Source: Prinia subflava (Eukaryota; Chordata; Aves; Passeriformes; Cisticolidae). Taken from it: DNA of 64,000 bases. Shown here piece after piece: positions 1 to 9,988 of the stretch (its first letter is position 1; each line of letters begins with the position of its first letter). The DNA lies in the NCBI RefSeq assembly GCF_021018805.1, contig NC_086257.1, forward strand, positions 13,946,693 to 14,010,692, given 5' to 3'. The notes beneath the pieces were generated by a model. It saw only the letters and a list, made by a program, of their open reading frames with translations. It ran no database searches and had not been told where the DNA came from. A program made the position numbers and the translations under genes.

Positions 1-650
1 GAATACAAATTTATGTGGTTTGATAATTACTGAAGTATATAATACCAATAATCTTGCAGTTTATTATAAGAATGAATGAAGTTTTGAGCTGTGTTCATTA
101 ACAAGTCAGATACGATGCTCAAATCTAATTGTTCTCAGTTTTAAAAAGCCTAGTGATAGAACATTTAAGTGTCAAAGCCTGAAAACCATTAAGCCTGCTA
201 TTGCCTGGATACATGGAATAGACAAACCATCGTGGTGGCTTTTCTGAAGGATTTAAAACTCTTACCTGCTCCTTTGAAACACTGCCCCACCTAATCTAAA
301 TCTCCAAGTAAGTTTTCCTCGGTCCATGACCAGATGGAAAACACCATTCAACACAGAAGATTTTGTTATATCTTTGTAATAAATCTCCTATTTCACGTGC
401 TTGCAACATTAAGAACCTTCGCTCCCACTCTTTTCTCCTATAATAGCTGTGATACAGCGACACTGTATGCCTCTGTACAGTGACACTCTCACCAAGTTCT
501 AGCTAGACACATCCAGCTTCTCTGACTCACTGCAGAATTGAGCTTTCAAGCTGTAAGAGTTATTCAAGAATTCTAGTTTCATACTCAATTTCACATTTTA
601 GTTCTCTGCACTTGCTACTAGAATTCTCGCTTTTAAAAATACACACTTAC
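1..650 (-). other. OPA1 intronic sequence at left edge
   Basis: No recognisable OPA1 exon. A short open stretch (about 375-267, minus) ends in AGCAG|gtaagag but has no convincing acceptor and no OPA1 similarity. Otherwise AT-rich, nothing seen. Confidence 0.5.
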
Positions 651-721
651 CTGTCCACAACTTTCGGAAAAGATATTCAATGCAAACACAAAAATTTCCA
701 GGATCTGCTTTGTTTCAGCGT
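651..721 (-). other. Candidate extra OPA1 exon, 71 bp, in frame with exon 4
   Basis: Going 3' from exon 4, a stretch bounded by gtccttag (acceptor) and a near-perfect donor GGACAG|gtaagtg stays open in the phase that exon 4 requires. It would read D-A-E-T-K-Q-I-L-E-I-F-V-F-A-L-N, then IFSESCGQ. It enters in phase 1 and leaves in phase 0, the same phases I expect for OPA1 exon 5, but the residues do not match the exon 5 (PEETAFRATDRG) or exon 4b peptides I know. The polypyrimidine tract is poor. It could be a lineage-specific cassette exon or chance. Confidence 0.3.
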
Positions 722-799
722 CTAAGGACATACCTATACCCTCATCATGAAATATGTTCAGCTTTTGAAATTAAAACTTAGCTGAAAAGTTGTTCTCAC

Positions 800-907
800 C
801 AGGAGAAAGAAATCCTTTCAGTGAAGCAAGGCTCTCTCCAATCTTGTCAAAGTCAGGCAGAAGTTTGGCAAGGTCATCTGCATCAGGGAGGGCTTTTAGA
901 AGTTTTT
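800..907 (-). CDS. OPA1: OPA1 coding exon 4
   Basis: This 108 bp exon has acceptor ctgttttcctag and donor CTCCTG|gtgaga. It encodes [20 protein letters not shown] followed by [16 protein letters not shown], against human [20 protein letters not shown]. It leaves phase 1 for the next exon. Confidence 0.94.
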
Positions 908-3900
908 CTAGGAAAACAGTACAACAGTTAGTGACTCAGGCCTTTTTCTATTATTTTTGTGAATAAAAATATCTTAGCTATAAAACCTAAAAACTGTTTC
1001 AGGATATGGCTTTTTAAAATTATCTTAAAAATTATGAAGGAGTTTCTTTCCACATGCACCTCCCCCCACTACTGTTGGGAAAGACTATCACATCTGAAAA
1101 ACCACTTGCTTTTTTAGACTTTGAACTTACTGATAAGTTGGCTGCTTCAGGTACTTTATAATTGCTAAAAACTTATTGCTGCATTTTACCACATTTCATA
1201 CATTATTCTTTCACATACTTCGTAGAGGATGTTTTAAAATTATATGAAACTGTAACTGTAATCATATCTTGAATCTTTTTAAGAAAAGCTTAGCTTTCAA
1301 TTTCATAAACAAGCCAATTGTGTGATCCTTAAAGGTAAAAATCATTAGTTTTAAATTACTATAAAAATGTAGTGTCCAGTTACAGCAAGAACAAGAAAAA
1401 CTTGTATCCATTTTCAATCTCTGCATTTATCTATAAGTTCCCTCCCAATCCAAACCATTCTACAATTCTATGCAGTAAAATCTTCGTAGCGATGATTAAA
1501 AAATAAACCAAAAAACCCCACCATGTTTCTACCCTGCATATAAAATACAAGTCAGTGCTTGATTTTCAGATTTCTGTCTTTCATCTAAAAACACACAAAA
1601 GCCTCTACTGCAACCTGAAGGCTCAGGAAAGCAAGTCTCTGTTTTTCATTTTCTTTTCTTCTGTATCTTCAAGATAATTTTGTAGATAGGCAGGTTCACT
1701 ATTCTGCATTTTCTACTGGTCTTTTACTCATACATATTTTTTACTGATCTATTTATATCTTCACCTGTAAGTCATTCATATAGAAAGAAAGAACTTTCTG
1801 CATAATACTACCAGAACTTGTGTGAGTCCCTTTGATCATGCTTTCATGCATGATCATGCAACTTTCATGCAACTCTGCTTTCACTAATGGGATTATATGG
1901 CTTTATGAAATGACCAAGAAGATTCTCAAATAAAAAGAAGCATTAGGGAATATCCATGCTAAACAGAGCTTATTTTCTTCTTACAAACACACTGATACAA
2001 ATGCCTTGGTGAAACACATTAAACTCCAAAAATAAAAGTCCATTCAAATTACATTTGAAAAGCTACTCCCAGAGCGAGGCCCTGAGGACCTCACTCCTGT
2101 GTTTAAAGTTTTACACATGGCAGTCTTTAGACAGAGTAACATTTGTGATACCGATGTCAACAAGTTCATCAAGCTCCCAAATGAAGTCAGGCACAATCCA
2201 CTTATAATCCTCGAGATCTGGCATCATGTCCTTCCACTGCTCATATGTCTGACAGAGAAAGGAAAAAAATCATGGTAGAAATGGAAAAAGAAATTGTACA
2301 CAGAGAAGTGTATGAGCAACTACTATCTGCACATAAAACATAACCCACCATCCTTAGATAGGGGCAGTACTTTGATCTTTTAAGATCTATAGTCGTTTTC
2401 TAAACAAAGTTTTACATGTTCACTCATCTTTATTATCATCAGTTCACCAAGCAATGGCATCTTGTATTTTTGTGGCTATATCAAGAACTTGTGTTTTGCA
2501 GGATATAATAACAAAGACAAAATGCATTAAGTAGATTCCAGAGATAAATACCTTTTTAGCTGTGTAGCCACCTCCTACTGCAGATCCTAAGATGAGATAG
2601 CGAACTTTGAGGAGCCTGGAGGCCAATCTGGCCAGCCAAAAGTTCCTGTGGGACTGGTATCCATGTTTTACATTTAAAAGTTTTGTTTTGTGAAGGGGAA
2701 GACGATTCAGAGAGGAGAACTGCTGAATGGATATCCTTAGTGGAGGTCTCTGGAACTTTGAACTTGGATAGCAGGGATGATGTATGCTTCGGGAAACAAG
2801 ATGCAGGTTTTGAAGCTGTGATTTTCTCTTTATTCCATTGCTGCTATTTGCTAGACTCCGGCAGATGACACTAAAAGAAAGAAATAAAAACTTTCACTGA
2901 TTTCTTCAACATACCATTAACTCAAACACCTCTTTAGAAGTAATCCACGTTATATTTTAGCTGGTTACAGATAATCTTGTTACATCACCCTGAATGCACA
3001 ATTTCCAGCTACTACTGCTATGCTTATAAATAAAAAGCTGCAAACATAATTAATGGGTATAGTACTTTTAGTGATTACAGACACAAAACCTTAACAACAA
3101 ATTCTGAAGTCTGTTATGGATTATACTGAACTTTCACACTGCAATAAGGCAAGTAACATGTGTGTGGTAAAGCATTGTTTGGGTTAAGAGTCCATAGAAG
3201 ACTTACAACGTATAAGAACACAGTTTGGCCTGTCTTATTCTCTAAATGAACTTTTAGAGACCATTAGGTTAGTACTGGATTTTCAAACTTTAAAGAAACC
3301 CAATATATACAAGAAAATTCTTTGTCGAATACATTTGTCCTATTTTGGCCAAGCAAATTCTCCTCTGGAATCGAAGCATGTGCTAAATAACATCTTTCAG
3401 TTCCTTTCACTTGCTGTAGTTCTAGAATTACAAGATTATGGTTTTGTCTGGGGTCATGCATAGAAAAGATCAGTTCTGGAGAGAGCTGCACCATGTGCAT
3501 TGATGCTTTCATGAAGGAATTCAGACTTAAGAGGGAAAAGCCTGGAAGATTTGATGCTGAAAGCACAGCTCAGCCATGAAAATCACTTGTTAAAACACAG
3601 GAGCCTTATCAATCCTGCCTATGTTAGGCAAACACATGACCTGGAATAAAACTTGTGTACTTTGATTACACTATCTGCACACTGCAACAGTTTGAGGTAA
3701 TTCTGCTAGTTTAGGGAAAAGACAGCTGGTCTGAAAAAAGTAATTTCCTCTGTAATTTTTTTGATGTACCATCTCATCAGAATGGTTAATATTATGTCAT
3801 TTAGTAAATGCAAAATATGTGTGAAGTTACAGGCTTGAAATTTTAAAAAATGAAATGAAACCATGTCCTTTGATGCTTTTTTCAGGGTTTTCAATATTAT

Positions 3901-5803
3901 CAAGTGCATTTATTTCCAAAGAGGACAAAAAAAAAGTGCTACATATCACTGAAATGGTAAATTATTAATCCCATAATTCTAAAACATTTAAAATTAACAG
4001 ATTTTAACAAGAACAGGTGAATCATACTTAGTGGAAAATATTACAGCACTTTCTAAAAACATGTTCTATGATCTATACAGTTCTTTGCCTCAAGATTTTC
4101 AATGTACTAGAGATGATAGGCACATTCTGCATGTCCAAAGCAGAGAAAGACTTTGTCAGAAAAAGGACTTTTAATCCAGAAACTGAGCTTGTGGAAGATA
4201 AGTTAAAAATCAGAATTCAGACATTTTTCTGTCTTAAAGACCAATTTTGCTGATGCTAAGTTCTGCTTAGATCTGCTCTGCAAGTCCTTGCTCCTAAGTC
4301 ACCATGGCTGTGAAGGACACCCTTTGCTGCCATTCTAAACTATCTCTGCAAGGCTTTGGGAATAAGAAACTTAGAACCTAGAAGGAACACAACAATCCCT
4401 AAAGCAGTGAAGCATTTCTCTTCCTGGACACAGAATTACAACAGGCTCAGAAATAAACTAAAAACAGAACCTATACAAAAGTGCCTCCACACTTGAAATG
4501 TTTTATTTCCCAGTTTTGAAGGCAGGTTTTCAAATCAGGGTGTGATAAGCCTGTATGAAGCATGCCAAGGACTGGGCTGTTCATTATTTTGTTTTGCAGA
4601 CATTAGCATTTCACAGATATTTGTTATTTTCAGTAGAGACCATGTGGTAGCACATATTATGGCAGTCCCTTCTCATTACTCGCCTTTTGTTTAGCCCATT
4701 ACCTGGGCTAAAGGCATTTTGTGCAATATTGTGTAACTTTCTTCTCTGTGATTTTTCTTTTGCAACACATTGCATTTTATAGCATTCAGCCTGAAAGAAA
4801 AAACTGAAGGAAAAATTGAATTCCATTACAGTGTTCTGGCAAACCCTCGATCTACAGCTTCCTTTTGAGTGTTATTGCATATTTCAAACTCAACTGCTTT
4901 ACTTGTACATTTGAAATCTTACAACTCATTAAAACCCCCACTACTCCTCCATTACACCAAAACTTCCATCTCCTATTTCTTCTCTCCTCCTGCTGCGAAG
5001 TCTCCTGATGAATACTGACCAGAAAATCACCTTGAGACCTTCAATGAAAAGCACAGCAAGATTGAGAAGGATGGCAAAACAATGCTTTTAAATGAAGTCC
5101 TTAATGAGTTTCAAATTTCAAGCCTCTGCAGCGCTGGTTTTAACAGTAATAAGAACTATCCCTTCCAGACACGAGTAGCTCTGCACTGAGATTACAAATG
5201 TCTTGTGAAACGCAGTGGCCTCTTATGCCTGTGACAACAAAGCAAATGTAACCCAACAAAAAGCACGGTGGTATTTTCTTTCTCATTCAGCATTAAACAA
5301 TGCTTATTTTCCTACTGTTGCTCCCAAACAAGAGTTGGAACTAGATGAACTTCATGTTCCCCTTCCAACCCCAACCATTCCATGACTCTATGAAATTTGC
5401 CAAGGAACATCGTGCTATTATCCACCATTCACTGTCACTGCTGCAGCCTGGAATGGTGCAGTAGAACGGTGGAAACGGGACGCCAGGCAGCTGCTGGGAG
5501 AGACAACGCCGGAACACGAAAGCGGCCCGAGCTCCCCAGAGCGAGAACGCGGGAGAAGCAGCTCCCTTCCACATGCACTGCCTCCCCCAGGTCCCGGAGA
5601 GCTGGAGGATGGGAAACTGCCCGCCCGGGGGGTACCAGGCTGCCGCCGGCAGCAGCCTCAGGCCCAGCCCTGCGCCACTCACACCCGCACCTCGCACCCC
5701 AACCCGCTGTGCTGCTCCGCCTCCCCCGCGGGTGCCAGGCCCGCCTGCAGCCCGCCGGGGCCTGCCCCACTTACCAAGCCGCCGCCGCCCGCGTCCGCCA
5801 CAT
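800..5803 (-). CDS. OPA1: OPA1, 5' part: mitochondrial dynamin-like GTPase (coding exons 1-4)
   Basis: OPA1 is the dynamin-family GTPase that fuses mitochondrial inner membranes and shapes cristae. Four minus-strand exons (5803-5775, 2870-2552, 2248-2152, 907-800) join in frame to 184 residues and match the vertebrate OPA1 N-terminus along their length. The start is [10 protein letters not shown], an Arg/Ala-rich presequence. It is followed by a basic stretch ending [14 protein letters not shown], the inner-membrane anchor [14 protein letters not shown] (about residues 101-114), then [18 protein letters not shown] and [11 protein letters not shown]. All donors are GT and all acceptors AG; phases agree (TG|T, AAG|ACA, G|AA). 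The GTPase domain and the rest of the roughly 960-residue protein lie left of the window. Exon 1 sits in a CpG island. The neighbour ATP13A4 diverges from it, as in mammals. I see no disabling change. Confidence 0.96.
908..2151 (-). other. OPA1 intron 3
   Basis: AT-rich intron with no exon-like sequence. It contains a short perfect hairpin at 1833-1856 (TGATCATGC / GCATGATCA around a 6-base loop), followed by two copies of catgcaact. Confidence 0.6.
2152..2248 (-). CDS. OPA1: OPA1 coding exon 3
   Basis: This 97 bp exon has acceptor ctttctctgtcag and donor GACATCG|gtatca. It encodes [15 protein letters not shown]...WELDELVDI, matching human [21 protein letters not shown]. The donor gtatca is weaker than consensus. 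Confidence 0.95.
2552..2870 (-). CDS. OPA1: OPA1 coding exon 2 (presequence and membrane anchor)
   Basis: This 319 bp exon lies between acceptor tttcttttag and donor AAAAAG|gtattt. It encodes residues 10-116, including [31 protein letters not shown] and the hydrophobic anchor [11 protein letters not shown]. An in-frame internal ATG in ...LLNVKHG... context is absent, so translation must start in exon 1. Confidence 0.95.
2871..5774 (-). other. OPA1 intron 1
   Basis: A 2.9 kb first intron. Apart from a CR1 tail near its 5' end (about 5334-5394), I recognise nothing in it; the open frames inside are short and unlike any family I know. Confidence 0.6.
5334..5394 (+). mobile_element. CR1 LINE 3' tail fragment
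   Basis: The stretch reads as the 3' terminus of an avian CR1: gttggaactagatgaac, then ccttccaaccccaaccatt, then ccatgactctatga. This is the usual ending (TTGGAACTAGATGATC ... CCTTCCAACCC ... TTCTATGATTCTATGA). Only about 60 bp remain. Confidence 0.8.
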
Positions 5804-6035
5804 CGTCAGGGCCGGAGGGAGCGGGAGCAGGCCGGAGGGAGCGGGAGCGGCCCGGGAGCCGCGGCCGGGCTGAGGGCAAGGGCAGCGGCAGCCGCTTCCG
5901 GGCACCGCGGTCCGCGCGGCCCGCCCCGCCGGAAACCGCGCCTCACGCGCGAAGGTTCCGGGCTCGGCGGCGGGGGAGCAGGGAGGGTTTAGCGTGAGCA
6001 CCGCGGGGGCTGGCCGGCCGGGAGTGAGAATCGGG
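5440..6035. promoter_or_regulatory. CpG island at the OPA1 promoter / exon 1
   Basis: Very GC- and CpG-rich sequence with many ccgcc/ggcgg motifs and gggcgg-like boxes surrounds OPA1 exon 1 (5775-5803). The adjoining introns are AT-rich. No TATA box is evident, as expected for a housekeeping mitochondrial gene. Long frames across it on both strands are by-products of the GC content. Confidence 0.8.
5775..5803 (-). CDS. OPA1: OPA1 coding exon 1 (start codon, MTS start)
   Basis: ATG at 5803-5801 opens M-W-R-T-R-A-A-A-A and the exon ends TG before gtaagt. The split codon TG|T gives Cys10, as in mammalian OPA1 (MWRLRRAAVAC). The 5'UTR must lie just right of 5803 inside the CpG island; its start is not visible. 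Confidence 0.93.
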
Positions 6036-6060
6036 AAGAGATGGGAGTGCCACGGGTGGA

Positions 6061-6590
6061 GCGGGGATCCTGCACCGGGAGCGGGGATCACTCACCGGCA
6101 GCGGGGATCCCTCACCGGCAGCGGGGATCCCTCACCGGCAGCGGGGATCCCTCACCGGCAGCGGGGATCCCGCACGGGAGCGGGGATCCCTCACGCGTGG
6201 AGCGGGGATCCCGCACCGGGAGCGGAGATCCCGCACCGGCAGCGGGGATCCCTCACGCGTGGATCGGGGATCCCGCACCGGCAGCGGGGATCCCTCACGC
6301 GTGGATCGGGGATCCCGCACCGGCAGCGGGGATCCCTCACGCGTGGATCGGGGATCCCGCACCGGCAGCGGGGATCCCGCACCGGCAGCGGGGATCCCGC
6401 ACCGGCAGCGGGGATCCCTCACCGGGAGCGGGGATCCCCGCAGCGGATCATGGACCTCTCACACCGGGGTCCTGGATTCCAGCACCAGGATCATGGATCC
6501 CTCACGCTTGGATCAGGGATGCCCTCACTGGGATCATGGATCCCTCACACCGCGGTCCTGGATCCCCGCACCGGGCTCTGTGCCCCTCTC
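6061..6590. repeat. GC-rich minisatellite (about 20 bp unit, 42 bp higher-order unit)
   Basis: The basic unit is gcggggatccctcaccggca (20 bp) with variants. From 6242 to 6367 there are three identical consecutive 42 bp units (6242-6283, 6284-6325, 6326-6367), each made of two diverged subunits, one carrying acgcgt. Nearly every subunit holds GGATCC. Copies become degenerate from about 6440 to 6590. Because 20 is not a multiple of 3, the array reads open in several frames on both strands with peptides such as GSLTGSGDPSPA; these are not genes. Confidence 0.9.
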
Positions 6591-7950
6591 TCACCCCTGT
6601 GATCCCCCGGAGCTCGTCCCTGTGCCCCTGCCTCCTCTCAGGCACCGGCCCGGCAGGGTGGAGGGGGCGCTGAGCTGAAGCCCAGCCCGGATGGTGCTCC
6701 CGGGCTCTTCCACACTGTTGCAGATAAGATTCTGATAACAGCTGTTGTTGTGGCTGGGGAGTGCATGACATGGGTGGCTGGAAAGCTGGAAAACACAAAG
6801 TGTTTCCCAGTGGACTTCTGTGAGTTGTTAGGTTGGTTTTTTTTTTCTGGCCACATTGAAGCAGGAGGCAATGGAGGCACCAGAAGAGTTCATCAGCTCC
6901 ATCCATCTGCCCTCACACAGGATCACCTCTGGTTAGGTAATTTCTGAGCAGTGCATGCCACACCTGTCCCTAAAGACCACAGACATTGCAGTGTTCACCT
7001 GGCAATGCCAGTGCTTGCTGACTTTAATAGAAAGTATTCCCTTGTGCCCGATCTGAATCTTTCTTGTAACATGTCAGCAGTGGACATGGATAATATTACA
7101 TTCTCCATTTACGTGTTTGAAGACTGTTGCCACTACTCCTCTCAGTCTCCTTTTGTTTACATAGAACAACACTAAGTACCTCTCCTATATTTTATGACTC
7201 CTTTGTCATTCTTCTCGGTGCTGTCTTGTGGACTGTCACCAGTTGATTCACAGCTTCCTTTCTGTAGTGTGGCCACAGCTGGGTGTCACATGCTGAGAAA
7301 CAGAAAATGAGATTTGGGGTGCTTCAGAGGTCAGACTTCTGTTTATACTGTGAGATTTTTCAAAGCAAAATAAATTGCGTAAGGATGACACAATACATAC
7401 ATGTGTTTTCAGGACTGAGATAAAAGTTGTTGGGGTGAAGTGAGACACGTTTTTGTCTCTTGCTTGCCTTAGCTTTGTGACTATTTATTTATAAGTCTAA
7501 GGGGCTATATTTTAAATCCTATTTTGCTTTTAAATTTTAGCTTGACCAATTGTTTTAGTAATTTATGTATGATTTTTAAGGCAAGTTTCAATTTAAAAAT
7601 ATGAATGATGGTAGTCCATAGGACATGCTAACAAATAACTTTTCATGAATAAAGACCATGTAATTCTTACTCCAAACAGTAGAGAGCATCATATAACTAA
7701 TGGTTCCAATTCAGGCTGCTTTTTCTTCAGGTGATGGTGAACATGCTTAAGAAATGAACAAATGTCACCGTCTTCTTTGGTTCTAGATTAATACTGTGAT
7801 GAATTATTATGACAGATTGTCAGACTATGGAAATGATGAACGTTTTGCACCTTTAACCTGTATTTTCTTCTTTTTCAGTTGTGAAGGTATAAATACTCCT
7901 GTAAGGGTGTTCTCTAGGAGTGCAGAGCACCTTGAAGCTGAAATAAAACT

Positions 7951-8030
7951 ACAAATAGGGAAAAGATTGTGTGAGCCTTTATTCTTACAAAACCACAAAT
8001 AGGGAAAAGATTGTGTGAGCCTTTATTCTT
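7951..8030. repeat. Perfect 36 bp direct duplication, period 44
   Basis: The 36 bases starting acaaatagggaaaagattg at 7951-7986 recur identically at 7995-8030, separated by 8 bp. Perfect identity suggests a recent slip or template-switch event. Confidence 0.9.
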
Positions 8031-9081
8031 CCCTGGAGACCCTCCTTTCATGGGATCTCTGCATCTCTCATCTCTGTGCCAGAGCAACCAAGGACTCCTG
8101 TTTCACTCTAGTCTGCTACAGACATTAGAAAGAGCAAGAGTGATGTTTGGCAAAGCAGCAAAAGCTGACCAGGCAGAAAAAGTGTGTATGACAGTCCTGT
8201 TTTTCAACCCTGGCACCTCCCAAAATAATCAGTCGTTTCCCAAAATCATCAGTCGGCCTTAGAAAAGGAACCTTTGCAGTTGTTTCCTGTCTGTTACAGC
8301 TTCTAGACAGCAATGTTCATTTTCCCCCTGTAATCAGGTTTATCAGAAATGGAATTTAATATGTTCTTTCTTTTGAAGTTTTAGTTTATTCTGTGACTCT
8401 CATACCTCTTTGCTCAGTCTCAGAAGAATCAAATGGTAAGTTGAGAGGCTCAGAGCAAACTGCAGTGGGAGGAAGGAGAGGGTAGCACGGAAGTTGGTTC
8501 TGGAGAAAACCTTGTTCCCACTTGATCTTGTGCAATAAATCACCCTTACACAACTTAGTACAGATATATCCTTGTCAGTCCAGCCTCTGGTCTGGGCTCC
8601 TTTTGGAAGTGTGGTAGGTGTCAAGGTGGAACAACTTGGCTGGTGATGCTTATCACCAGCATTTTCAAACACATCTGTCCCTGTGCTGTGCAGAGGTGCA
8701 CATCTGTTTGTCTTAACTGACCTAATTCCTTCATTTTCTCTTCTCTGTTTCCTGCATTTCTCCCTTTCAGTTTCTCTGAGCATGCCCACTGGGGGGTGGG
8801 CAGTGGTCTTTCTTGTTGCTTGAGATATGGACTTGTACAAGTCCATGCCTCATGGCAGCAAAATTCTGAGGAATAGGAACTAACTTGATACCTCTTGATC
8901 TGTTTCAGTCACCCTCGAAGAAGTGTTTTCGTTTTCTTACCATACTTGCTGGAAGAACAGGTTTGCCTTTCCTCACCTCACTCCTAAAATATTTCTTGAG
9001 TAACTTCTTAAAAAGTAGCAAAGTACAAGGAAATAGTAGTGAAATGGGAATGAATCACAAGACTAAGGAACAAATGCAGCC

Positions 9082-9083
<2 letters not shown>

Positions 9084-9113
<30 letters not shown>
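9084..9113. repeat. Poly-A run (30 A)
   Basis: An uninterrupted run of 30 A follows gcagccct and precedes ggagggg. It could be the tail of a retroposed sequence, but no source gene or target-site duplication could be made out. Confidence 0.8.
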
Positions 9114-9115
<2 letters not shown>

Positions 9116-9817
9116 AGGGGATAAAACTCTCAGTGTTGTTTTCCTGCCAGCTTCCTTTTGGCTCTGATTTAAAGGTCAGAGACATCCAGCTTATTGACAT
9201 CAATGGGAAACTCCAGTTTTCCCCAGGAGTGAGTAAATAACATCAGTGATGTGTTCCAAAGCTATATGGCAATGTCAGGAGACATTGTATGAGAAAATTC
9301 TCAATAATGAATAAAGGTCCTGGTTACAGATCCTACCTGGCTGAATCCTGATACAGAGTCAGTGTATAAATGCACCTGCACAAACTGGGGCCCCTTTTTA
9401 CAGTGCCAGAGCTTGATTTATTTTCCATGGCATATGTGGGGATCACTGCTGCACACTTAATTCAGATTGGTTGCTAAGAGTGTTAACAACAGCAGTGCCT
9501 ATTTTGTTTCTTATTTGGACACACTCCTGGTCTCCAGTGATTCCATAATCGCTTGAAGAAAAATACTGCCCTCTTGCCCTCCCCTAAAAGTTTTGTGCCA
9601 ACAATGCTTGCTTGCACCTACCAGAGTTGTGCTCTGGAGTGCTATCGTGGCAAACACTTGTAAGATTGAACTTTTTCTTTCTTGCATTGTTTTTGAGTGA
9701 ATTCTGCATGAACCCTCACAATTGCAAAACTCCAGCAACAGAGTGGAGGGAGGAGGGATAGTGTTACCTGCTAACCCCAGAGAGGGAGGAGCTCCCTACT
9801 TCAAACATCATCAGAAT

Positions 9818-9823
9818 TATAAG
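9818..9823 (+). promoter_or_regulatory. Candidate TATA box of ATP13A4
   Basis: TATAAG stands 103 bp before the ATP13A4 start codon. It would place transcription start near 9848 and give a 5'UTR of about 80 nt on the first coding exon. There is no CpG island here, which suits a tissue-restricted gene. A second tataaat at about 9370 is an alternative. Confidence 0.3.
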
Positions 9824-9925
9824 GAAGGTGTGTACTTAGAGCACTTCCTCAATATAGAAGTTCAAGCACACTATGCTGAAGATCTGTCCTGAGGGTGCTG
9901 TAGAAAGTCTCCAGAGGGTCATTTC

Positions 9926-9988
9926 ATGGGGGAAAATCCTGCCAAGAACCATTATGCACAGCTTAACCAGGGAGAAGAGAATGAGATG
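9926..9988 (+). CDS. ATP13A4: ATP13A4 exon 1 (start codon)
   Basis: Encodes residues 1-21, [21 protein letters not shown], against human MGHFEKGQHALLNEGEENEM. The donor is ATG|gtgagt. The conserved QGEENEM end fixes both the start and the frame. Confidence 0.93.

Larger units (their letters stand above)
6600..9817. other. Intergenic region between OPA1 and ATP13A4
   Basis: No gene recognised. Between the two divergent genes lie a 36 bp direct duplication (7951-8030), a run of 30 A (9084-9113) and ordinary unique sequence. A minus-strand open frame of 148 codons at 8400-8846 resembles no family I know. A tataaat at about 9370 could be an alternative ATP13A4 core promoter. Confidence 0.5.

Noticed and set aside
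267..375. Second exon-like stretch downstream of OPA1 exon 4, with donor gtaagag
   Set aside because: No acceptor and no OPA1 similarity.
2683..2868. 61-codon plus-strand frame
   Set aside because: Antisense shadow of OPA1 exon 2.
5397..6091. Open frames on both strands in the OPA1 CpG island
   Set aside because: GC-rich composition lacks stops; the true coding part is only the 29 bp OPA1 exon 1 with its splice donor.
5994..6678. Long plus- and minus-strand frames (up to 210 codons) over the GC-rich repeat
   Set aside because: They are by-products of the 20 bp minisatellite, whose length is not a multiple of 3, so several frames stay open together.
8400..8846. 148-codon minus-strand frame in the spacer
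   Set aside because: No domain, no splice or start context and no recognised family; this length is expected by chance in 64 kb.
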